NCBI RefSeq assembly: GCF_900112675.1
Contig: NZ_FOMQ01000005.1
Coordinates: 1-64,000, forward strand
From: Paracidovorax konjaci
Lineage (GTDB): Bacteria; Pseudomonadota; Gammaproteobacteria; Burkholderiales; Burkholderiaceae_C
Length of the DNA stretch: 64,000 nucleotides
Direction: 5' to 3'
In this document: positions 22,453 through 28,654 of the stretch, one piece after another
How the letters are laid out: each line of letters opens with the position of its first letter
How positions within the stretch are numbered: position 1 is the stretch's first letter
The notes under the pieces: generated by a model
What the model saw: only the letters and a program-made list of their open reading frames with translations
Database searches by the model: none
What the model was told of the DNA's origin: nothing
Translations under genes and position numbers: made by a program

Positions 22453-22784
22453 CCGGCGCCGTCACGCCGGGCGGGGCCGCCGGCCCGGCGCCGGCATGGG
22501 CGAGCTACCTGTCGTCCACGGCCGGAGTGGGTGCGCCTTCTGCACCGGCGCCCGCGCTCTCCGTCGCCGAAGCAGAACGGCTGGCCCAGTACCGCGACCG
22601 TCTGTTGCAGGCGTGGGAGTCCAGGAACAGGGCCGCCCTGCGGGCTGCGAAGCAGGCGGTGCTGGAGGCAGCCGCCGCGCGTTCCGGGCCCGAGGCGGCC
22701 CCGCCCCTGCGGGGCGCGCTGCGCTTGCTGGCATGGCGCATGGCGGCCCTGCGGCCACAGCGCGCGCCGGTGGAATGGGGATGA
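22449..22784 (+). CDS. Small Ala-rich protein coupled to creD, function unknown
   Basis: A 111-residue protein that I do not recognise. Its ATG overlaps the creD stop in an ATGA junction, so it is translationally coupled. The first 45 residues are Ala/Gly/Pro-rich with no clear signal peptide. Residues 46-105 form a likely amphipathic helix region, with ERLAQYRDRLLQAWESRNRA and then a second helix containing RLLAWRMAAL. The overlap implies a role in the CreBCD output, but homology is needed. It ends 25 bases from the convergent effector-like gene. Confidence 0.6.
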   Translation: MTGAVTPGGAAGPAPAWASYLSSTAGVGAPSAPAPALSVAEAERLAQYRDRLLQAWESRNRAALRAAKQAVLEAAAARSGPEAAPPLRGALRLLAWRMAALRPQRAPVEWG

Positions 22785-22809
22785 CAGCGAAGAGGGAAGT
22801 GCGACGCGG

Positions 22810-24042
22810 CTACAGCGCGTCAGCCTTGCGGTCCACCGTGTCTGCGATCAAGGCCAGGCTGGCGGCTTCGATCTGCGGTGCCAGTGCCTCCAGCTCGGCG
22901 TCCCCGGTCACCCCCGCGGCCCTCGCCACGTGGATCGCCTCGGCGGTCCGGTGCTGCATGGATGCCTCGTCGAAGCGGTCCAGCTGGTCGATCACGCGGC
23001 GCGCGAAATCGGGGGCGATCACCGGCATGGGCCTCCAGCTGTTTGCCGAGGCCCGATCCTCGAACCAATGCACGAGCGGGGCGATCCCCCCCGGGGGTTG
23101 CATCATGGCCACCATGCGATCCAGCTCCTGCGGCTGCCGGCGCAGGGTTTCGGTGTTCACGATGATCTCCCGGGCCGTCCGGATGGCGTCTGCCCCGACC
23201 ACGCCGAACCCCGAGTCGGGCTTGTCCTTCGCGGTCGCCAGCATGCTGTCTTCGACCAGGATGGCAGGCCCGTCGGTCCATGCGTCCAGCACGATGGTCC
23301 GCTCCGGCTGTCCAGGGATGCGCGCCTCCGCCCAACTGTGCTTCAGCGCAGAGCTGCTCAGCTGGTAAACACTTTCGGCCGAGTCCATGCCGTCCGCCTC
23401 CAGGCGCTGCGCGTACTGCCCGAGCACGATGGCGGCGCGCCCGTCGCAGTTGGCCGCTCCGGCCGCCAGCGAGGCCGCGGCCAGATGGACCGCGCTCTTG
23501 CGCAGGCTGTCGGCGTCGCTGTTCCGCAGGTGTGCGTCACGGTCCATCCGGTGACTGACCATGTACGCAGCCTGCGCGCGGTACCGGCTCCGGTAGCCGG
23601 AAGCCAGCGCATCCGCCAGCACGTTTCCGCGTCCGAGCGGTAGCGCTTGCCGTGTATCCAGTACCGCGTCCTGGGCCCGCTGCAGGCGGAGAATGTCCTC
23701 AGGCGGTAGCGGGCGGCCATCCAGTCGGCGGGCCAGCGCGTAGCCCAGCAGGGGCAGGTGGGTGGCATCCGATGCGGGGCGGCCATGGCGGGCCTGCGAG
23801 GCATCCATGGGCGTGGCACGCGACCGCCTCTCGGGGCTGGCCTGCTGCGGTGCCCGCAGAGCGGCTCCGCCGAACGAACCCGCGCCCGCGGAAGGTGACA
23901 GCTCTCTCTGCGGGATGCCGCCCCGGTCCGGCGCGGCAGATGACACGGGTCTGCCGGCGGGCGGGCGGGCGGTGGTGGATGCCGTGGCTGGCACGGGCGG
24001 CAGTGGTGCTCGGGGTGATGTTCCGGACAACCTGTCAGGCAT
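22810..24042 (-). CDS. Candidate type III secreted effector with Cys-His-Asp triad
   Basis: A 410-residue protein I cannot assign to a named family. Residues 1-90 are rich in Ser, Pro and Ala with few acidic residues, as in type III secretion signals, and there is no Sec signal peptide. The centre has Cys199 in AANCDGRAAI, His235 in ALKHSWAEAR and Asp253 in VLDAWTDG, spaced like the triad of transglutaminase/papain-fold proteins, including some effectors such as the HopX/AvrPphE group. The ATG at 24042 follows GAGGA by 6 bases and lies about 42 bases after a PIP-box promoter at 24085-24145. The frame stays open upstream through the hemerythrin gene, but the promoter rules that out. Hrp regulation is strongly suggested; enzymatic activity is inference. 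Confidence 0.78.
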   Translation of the reverse strand: MPDRLSGTSPRAPLPPVPATASTTARPPAGRPVSSAAPDRGGIPQRELSPSAGAGSFGGAALRAPQQASPERRSRATPMDASQARHGRPASDATHLPLLGYALARRLDGRPLPPEDILRLQRAQDAVLDTRQALPLGRGNVLADALASGYRSRYRAQAAYMVSHRMDRDAHLRNSDADSLRKSAVHLAAASLAAGAANCDGRAAIVLGQYAQRLEADGMDSAESVYQLSSSALKHSWAEARIPGQPERTIVLDAWTDGPAILVEDSMLATAKDKPDSGFGVVGADAIRTAREIIVNTETLRRQPQELDRMVAMMQPPGGIAPLVHWFEDRASANSWRPMPVIAPDFARRVIDQLDRFDEASMQHRTAEAIHVARAAGVTGDAELEALAPQIEAASLALIADTVDRKADAL

Positions 24043-24084
24043 GTTGCGTCCTCGATGGCATGGCGGAGCGGCGCTCCACCCCCG

Positions 24085-24145
24085 ATGCTGCAGCACGAGA
24101 CATGCGCCGGCGCGGGTCAGGCGAAACCGTGCCGGGGCGCGCGAA
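24085..24145 (-). promoter_or_regulatory. PIP box with -10 (HrpX/HrpB-type promoter)
   Basis: On the minus strand TTCGC (complement of 24141-24145), 15 bases, and TTCGC (complement of 24121-24125) form a perfect plant-inducible-promoter box. Thirty bases further is CAGCAT (complement of 24085-24090), which fits the YANNNT -10 rule at the published N30-32 distance. This is the binding arrangement of HrpX/HrpB AraC-type activators of type III secretion genes. Confidence 0.85.
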
Positions 24146-24184
24146 GCGGCTGGCGGGCGCGGTGCGCCCTCGGTCATCGATCCG

Positions 24185-24703
24185 TCAGGCCACGGCGGGC
24201 TCGGAATGCAGCGCCGTGCCTTCCGCGGCGAGGTCGCTGGAGCAGGCACCGCCGCACCCCTGGATGGGCTCGGCCGGCAGTGCCCCGGGCGCGTGCACGG
24301 CGCCACTGACGGGGTCGTAGCCCACGCGGCGCAGGTGCAGGGCGAGGGCGGCATCCATGGTCTGCGTGTGCTGCGGGAACCACACCGCCAGCTCGGCGGC
24401 CATGTGGCGCAGCACGTCCGTCTCGCCGGCTTCGGCGCGGGCCGTGCCTTCGCCCATCACTTGCAGCACCACCTTGTGCTGCAGGCTGTGGCAGTTGCCC
24501 GAAGCGAAACGCGTCGCCGCCATCCAGCCGTCTTCGCGGGCGAAGTGGTCTGCCGTGTGGTCCACGAGCGCGCGCCATGCGGGCAGCAGGGCGTCATCGC
24601 CCGCGCCTTCCACCGCGGCGAGCAGCGCCACGAATTCCTCGTGCGTTTCATCCATGAGGGGCAGGTCCAGGGACAGTCCCTGCGACCATTCCAGTGCGGC
24701 CAT
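24185..24703 (-). CDS. Hemerythrin domain protein
   Basis: A 172-residue protein with a complete bacterial hemerythrin domain, which binds O2 at a non-haem di-iron site. All seven ligands can be placed by spacing: His21, His53, Glu57, His72, His76, His112 and Asp117. The opening EWSQGLSLDLPLMDETH is the usual family start. The last 40 residues form a tail with GCGGACSS that is not part of the domain. It likely serves in oxygen or NO sensing or iron handling in the cytoplasm. It is on the same strand as, and 40 bases upstream of, the PIP box of the effector gene, but that gene has its own promoter. Confidence 0.92.
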   Translation of the reverse strand: MAALEWSQGLSLDLPLMDETHEEFVALLAAVEGAGDDALLPAWRALVDHTADHFAREDGWMAATRFASGNCHSLQHKVVLQVMGEGTARAEAGETDVLRHMAAELAVWFPQHTQTMDAALALHLRRVGYDPVSGAVHAPGALPAEPIQGCGGACSSDLAAEGTALHSEPAVA

Positions 24704-24823
24704 GCGTCTCTCCGTTCCTTGGGCGTCGGTTGAGCGGGCAGCTTAGGCCCGCACCCGGCGCAAAGGTTTGACGCAGGTCAGCCTCCGGCGGGGGCGCGCG
24801 GCCCGGGCGCATGCGGCAGGCCA

Positions 24824-24863
24824 TAAAAAAAGGCCGAAGCCCCCTTCGCGGAGAGCTTCGGCC
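24824..24863 (-). terminator. Rho-independent terminator of the Cys-repeat protein gene
   Basis: Stem GGCCGAAGC (24832-24840) with GCTTCGGCC (24855-24863) is followed on the minus strand by a run of seven T. It lies 43 bases after the stop of the 192-residue gene. Confidence 0.9.
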
Positions 24864-24905
24864 CACAGAGGGCCATGGCGTGGCGTGCCATGGCTCCCAC
24901 CAGTC

Positions 24906-25484
24906 TTACTGGTTGTACATGCGCTTGGCGTCGGCCTGGCACTTGTCCTTCACGTCGCCGGTCATGGTGTCGCAACGTTCCTTGGCAGCCTTGTAGTCGG
25001 CTTCACGCTTTTCGTGGGCAGCGTCCTTCTTGGCTTCTGCGACCTGGGCGCTCTTCTGGGCGCTGCTGTCGGCAGGCTTGGCTTCGGCGCGGGCGACCTT
25101 GGCGTCTTCCTTGGCCTTCACGTGGGCAGCCTTGGCATCCTTCTGGCAGACGTTCTTGGCATCGCCCTGCAGGTCGTCGCACTTTTCCTTGGCGACGTCG
25201 TAGGCGGCATCGGCGCGGGCTTCGGACACCTTGTAGGTGTTCTTGTCGCTCGGCTTGTACTGGGCTTCCAGCTCGGCCTTGGCGACCTTCTCGTTGCCCT
25301 TGGCTTCCTTCTCGCAGATGTCCTTGGCGTTGTTCTTCAGGCTGTTGCACTGGGCCTTGGCGGCCTTGTAGTCGGCGGAGATGCGGTCGCCGGCGGCCTT
25401 GTGTTCTTCCTTGGTCATGGCCATGCCGGAAGTGGCGAGCAGGCCAGCGACGGCCAGGGCGAGCAGATTGCGTGCGTGTTTCAT
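24906..25484 (-). CDS. Exported Lys/Ala-rich protein with three C-x10-C repeats
   Basis: A 192-residue protein with a clear signal peptide (about residues 1-22, ending TSGMA). The mature part is very rich in Lys, Ala, Asp and Glu and likely helical. Three copies of a unit of about 25 residues, Y-x2-AK-x2-C-x10-C-x3-AK, place cysteine pairs at 46/57, 102/113 and 171/182. Each pair would lie about three helix turns apart and could form disulphides in a helical hairpin in the periplasm. Related sequences are often named cell-envelope biogenesis or TolA-like because of composition, but this gives no real function. It has its own terminator and lies beside csbD, which suggests an envelope stress role. 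Confidence 0.75.
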   Translation of the reverse strand: MKHARNLLALAVAGLLATSGMAMTKEEHKAAGDRISADYKAAKAQCNSLKNNAKDICEKEAKGNEKVAKAELEAQYKPSDKNTYKVSEARADAAYDVAKEKCDDLQGDAKNVCQKDAKAAHVKAKEDAKVARAEAKPADSSAQKSAQVAEAKKDAAHEKREADYKAAKERCDTMTGDVKDKCQADAKRMYNQ

Positions 25485-25589
25485 GGTTTTTCTCCTCAGG
25501 TCGGTCAGTAAGGGTGGGAATTCCGAGGCGTCTGCGGGAGGGGCCCGCGCAGCCGCCGGTGTTTGTTTTTCAGGGGGTTGCGGGTGCGA

Positions 25590-25811
25590 TCACTTGTCGT
25601 CGAAGCGGAAGTCGGGGTGACGGTCCTGCCACGACTTCAGTTCCTTCTCGGCTGCGTCGCGGGCGAGGCCCTGGCGCTCCTGCAGCTTGCCCAGGAACTG
25701 GTCGCGCTTGCCGGCCACGACATCCAGGTCGTCATCGGTCAGCTTGCCCCATTGCTCTTTCATCTTGCCGGTGAATTGCTTCCAGTTGCCCTTGATGGTG
25801 TCTTCGTTCAT
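25590..25811 (-). CDS. CsbD-family stress protein
   Basis: A 73-residue protein starting MNEDTIKGNWKQFTGKMKEQWGKLTDDDL, the signature of the CsbD family. Its C-terminal half GKRDQFLGKLQERQGLARDAAEKEL is also typical. Family members are small helical proteins, abundant under general stress or phosphate starvation, with unknown mechanism. The open frame extends upstream, but the ATG at 25811 is the family start and is preceded by a GAGAGGA ribosome-binding site. It lies 105 bases upstream of the Cys-repeat protein gene on the same strand, so the two may be co-expressed. Confidence 0.92.
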   Translation of the reverse strand: MNEDTIKGNWKQFTGKMKEQWGKLTDDDLDVVAGKRDQFLGKLQERQGLARDAAEKELKSWQDRHPDFRFDDK

Positions 25812-25981
25812 GGGACGTGTCCTCTCTTGGTGCTTCGCCTCTGCCATCCACTCCGATACGGGGCGGAACCCTTGCGTGATGCGATGGAAGCCACTGTAAA
25901 AGTCGGGTCGCCACGGTCGCGTAGGCACGCGGGTTCAGGCCGCGTCAGCCCAGGACTACTGGCCTCGTGGGCACCCAGCCA

Positions 25982-26009
25982 TAAAAAAAGGGCATGCGAG
26001 CATGCCCTT
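25982..26009 (-). terminator. Rho-independent terminator of cysH
   Basis: Stem AGGGCATGC (25989-25997) with GCATGCCCT (26000-26008) is followed on the minus strand by a run of seven T. It lies 30 bases after the cysH stop codon. Confidence 0.9.
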
Positions 26010-26038
26010 CGTCCAGCAGTGGAAAGCCGCGACGGGTG

Positions 26039-26665
26039 TCAGTGCGAAAGGTGCAGCCCGCACTCGCGGTTGTCCTCGCCCTTGGTGGGATCCACGTAGT
26101 CGAAATTGTTGGGCAGGCCATGCGCCTGGCAGTATTCGTACAGATCCTTGGAGGTCCAGTGCAGCAGCGGCGCGACCTTGATGAGCCCGTCCGGGTTGAT
26201 GCTGACGGGCTCCATCTGCGCGCGCACGGCCGTGTCGGTGGCGCGCAGCGCGGTGAACCAGACCTTGGGCGCGGTCTCGCGCAGCGCGCGGGCGAAGGGT
26301 TCGAGCTTCACCTCTTCCGTGAAGGCGGCATGGCGCGGATCGTCCAGCGCCGGAGTGGGACCCTGAACGGCCTCGCGGTGCGCGCGCGAACGCAGCGGCA
26401 GGTAGATGCGCAGGTTCAGTTGCAGCTGGCGCGCGACCTCGTCGGCGAAGCGGTAGGTGGCCTCGGTGTTGTAGCCGTTGTCCATCCACACCACGGGAAT
26501 GCCGGGCTGCGCACGCGTGCACAGGTGCAGGATCACGGCCTCGAACGGGCGGAAGTTGGTGGTGACGATGGCGGGCTGGCCCAGGCCGATGGCCCAGTCC
26601 ACGAGGCCCTGCGCGTTGCGGCCGAGTTCGGCGTTGATCTGGGCGAGGTCGATGTGGCTGCTCAT
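26039..26665 (-). CDS. cysH: Phosphoadenosine phosphosulfate reductase family protein (CysH-like)
   Basis: This enzyme reduces PAPS (or APS) to sulfite using thioredoxin or glutaredoxin in assimilatory sulfate reduction. The 208-residue product has the PAPS-reductase P-loop-like start and the strand VVWMDNGYNTEATYRFADEV. It ends EDNRECGLHLSH, where the Cys of ECGLH is the catalytic thiol. The CC...CxxC cluster cysteines of APS reductases are not seen, which points to the PAPS type. At 208 residues it is shorter than the usual 240. The ATG at 26665 is the natural start. No other sulfate-assimilation gene is next to it, which is less common. It is divergent from the fecI-like gene. Confidence 0.85.
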   Translation of the reverse strand: MSSHIDLAQINAELGRNAQGLVDWAIGLGQPAIVTTNFRPFEAVILHLCTRAQPGIPVVWMDNGYNTEATYRFADEVARQLQLNLRIYLPLRSRAHREAVQGPTPALDDPRHAAFTEEVKLEPFARALRETAPKVWFTALRATDTAVRAQMEPVSINPDGLIKVAPLLHWTSKDLYEYCQAHGLPNNFDYVDPTKGEDNRECGLHLSH

Positions 26666-26813
26666 GGAAATGCGTGGCTCCTGTGGCGCGGCCGGAGGCC
26701 TCCGGCGGCAAGGCTGGCATTGTGCCGCCCCCGTGCGCCCGGCTGCCGAGCCCTTGCGCACGCCCCCGCCGCGCGCAGGGCGATGGAACGGGATTCCGCA
26801 TTTCCGCCCATTC

Positions 26814-26846
26814 AATAGGAATCATTCCTATTACTTTTTCTATAAT
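26814..26846 (+). promoter_or_regulatory. Fur-box-like palindrome and -10 of the fecI gene
   Basis: A perfect 19-bp palindrome with arms AATAGGAAT (26814-26822) and ATTCCTATT (26824-26832) around one base has the size and AT character of a Fur box. A TATAAT -10 follows at 26841-26846, so the palindrome covers the -35 region. Iron repression of the downstream sigma factor is expected. Confidence 0.7.
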
Positions 26847-26856
26847 CGTGGCGCCC

Positions 26857-27447
26857 ATGAACGCCACCGCTGCCGATCCCCGCAACGCCCCCCGCCCCGA
26901 GCCCCTGCTGGCGGCGCTGGTGCAGCATTACGACGAGCTGGTGGGATCGCTGCGGCACCGCTTCGGCGAGGACTGCTTCCCGCGCGAGATCGTCAACGAG
27001 GTCTGCGTGCGCCTGTTGGAGCGGTCCGTGCCGCAGGAGGTGGCGAATCCACTGGCCTTCCTGCGGGCGGTGGCGCGCGATCTGGCGATCGATCGCCACC
27101 GCGCCCGCGCGCGCCGCCCGGAGACCCCGCTGGAACCCGAGGCGCTGGAGGAGCGTGCCACGCCCGCCACGGCCGCGCGCCTGTCGCCGCCGGAGCTGGC
27201 CTGTGCGGCGCGGCAGCGCCAGCGCGCACTGCTGGCGGCCATCGGTGCGCTGCCCGAGGCCTGCCGCGAGGTGTTCATCCTGACCAAGCTCTACGGCATG
27301 CCGCAGGACGAGGCCGCCCAGCGGCTGGGCATCTCGCGCGGCATGGTGGCCCGCCATCTGGCGCGCGCGCTGCGCAGCGTGCAGCCGGTGCTGCAGGACC
27401 TGCCCGCGCCCCACGGTCTTGCCGGGCGGCACGCCGATGGCGGCTGA
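26857..27447 (+). CDS. ECF sigma factor, FecI-like (iron starvation)
   Basis: A 196-residue extracytoplasmic-function sigma factor. Region 2 is visible as LVQHYDELVGSLRHRFGEDCFPREIVNEVCVRLLE and NPLAFLRAVARDLAIDRHRARAR; region 4 as ALPEACREVFILTKLYGMPQDEAAQRLGISRGMVARHLARAL. These match the FecI/PvdS-type group. It is followed, with 11 bases of overlap, by a FecR-like gene and then by a TonB receptor with a signalling domain: the classical cell-surface signalling trio. The Fur-like palindrome upstream explains its iron control. The ATG at 26857 follows the -10 box by 11 bases, so the leader is very short. Confidence 0.92.
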   Translation: MNATAADPRNAPRPEPLLAALVQHYDELVGSLRHRFGEDCFPREIVNEVCVRLLERSVPQEVANPLAFLRAVARDLAIDRHRARARRPETPLEPEALEERATPATAARLSPPELACAARQRQRALLAAIGALPEACREVFILTKLYGMPQDEAAQRLGISRGMVARHLARALRSVQPVLQDLPAPHGLAGRHADGG

Positions 27448-28411
27448 TCCGGCGCCAGGCCGGCCCGCCCGCGCCGGCCGCAGCCCCCACCTGCCGGTGG
27501 ACGATGCGCTGGCCCCTTTCGCCGATGCGCTGCGCCGGCACCTGCCCTCGCCCGAAGAGATTGAGCGCTCCGCCGCCGCGCGGCGCCGGCAGGGCCTGCG
27601 CCAGCGCCTGGCCAAGGCCGCGGGCACCGGCTCGGTACTGGCCGCGCTGCTGGCCGCCGGGCTGTGGTGGGCCGATCCGGCCTGGCACCGCGACACGCTG
27701 GTCACCGCCGTGGGCGAACGCCGCACGGCGCGCCTGCCGGACGGCAGCGAGGTCCGCCTGCACAGCCGTTCGCGCGTGGAGGTGGCGCTGCACCTGCGAT
27801 CGCGCCGGCTCGCGCTGCCCGAGGGCGAGGCCTCGTTCGAGGTGGCCCACGCCCCCTGGCACCGCTGGCTGCCGTGGCTGCAGCGGCCCTTCACCGTGCA
27901 GGCCGGCGCCTTGCGGGTGCTGGACATCGGCACCGTGTTCCAGGTGCGCCGCCATGCGCCCGGGCCCGCAGGCGCGCCCGGGCGGACCGACGTAACCGTG
28001 CTGCAGGGCCGCGTGCGCGTGCACCCGCTGCACGGCGGCAGCCCGGCCGTGGAGCTGGGCACGGGCGAGCGGCTGCGCGTGCCCGACACCGCCTCCGCCC
28101 ACCTGCCGGCACCGCAGCGCCTGGAGGCGGCCGCGCTGTCCGCCGCCACGGGCTGGCGCGAGGGCCGGCTGCTGCTGGAAGGCACCCCGCTCGCCGAGGC
28201 CGTGGCGGAGATGCAGCGCCACCATTCCGCGCCCATCGCCATCGCGGACGCGCAGGCCGCGGACCAGCGCCTCTCGGGCGCCTTCGACCTGGACCGCATC
28301 GACCAGCTCATCGACCTGCTGCCCCGCCTGGCGCCCGTGAGCGTGCACCGGCAGGCCGACGGCCGCGTGCTGATCGCCTCGCGCAGTGCCGGGGCCCGCG
28401 GCGCGCCCTGA
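27437..28411 (+). CDS. FecR-like anti-sigma factor / regulator
   Basis: A 324-residue inner-membrane regulator of the FecR type. The cytoplasmic N-terminus includes the DUF4880-like [27 protein letters not shown] stretch; one membrane helix follows near residues 63-80 (SVLAALLAAGLWW). The periplasmic FecR domain shows GERRTARLPDGSEVRLHSRSRVEVAL and the C-terminal LSGAFDLDRIDQLIDLLPRLAPV segment that contacts the receptor's signalling domain. ATG 27437 is preferred to the TTG at 27419. It overlaps fecI and is followed by 243 bases and the receptor gene, with a GCTAT-hairpin repeat between. Confidence 0.9.
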   Translation: MAADPAPGRPARAGRSPHLPVDDALAPFADALRRHLPSPEEIERSAAARRRQGLRQRLAKAAGTGSVLAALLAAGLWWADPAWHRDTLVTAVGERRTARLPDGSEVRLHSRSRVEVALHLRSRRLALPEGEASFEVAHAPWHRWLPWLQRPFTVQAGALRVLDIGTVFQVRRHAPGPAGAPGRTDVTVLQGRVRVHPLHGGSPAVELGTGERLRVPDTASAHLPAPQRLEAAALSAATGWREGRLLLEGTPLAEAVAEMQRHHSAPIAIADAQAADQRLSGAFDLDRIDQLIDLLPRLAPVSVHRQADGRVLIASRSAGARGAP

Positions 28412-28457
28412 CCGGCTGCCGTGGCCACCCGTGGGGTGGTTCGTGCGCCATACATGC

Positions 28458-28507
28458 TCCATGCCGCCGGTTCCATTGAATAGTTAGCTATTAAAAACAT
28501 AGCAAAA
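28458..28507. repeat. GCTAT-hairpin intergenic repeat, copy 3
   Basis: In reverse orientation it reads CTCCATGCCGCCGG, an AT-rich linker and GCTAT-N7-ATAGC. Its reverse complement matches the copy at 16188 over almost the whole length. It lies between the fecR-like and receptor genes. Confidence 0.75.
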
Positions 28508-28654
28508 AGGGCTCGAAAAAATCCGCTCGGCGCAGGTGTACAAACTTGCGCGCCCGTTCGGCATGCAGGCAGGCGGGCGGCCCGGGGATGTCCGGGCCGG
28601 CCCTGCCTTTTCCTACCGCTTTGTTTGGCGTCTTTTCCCAGGAGCTTCCGTCCC

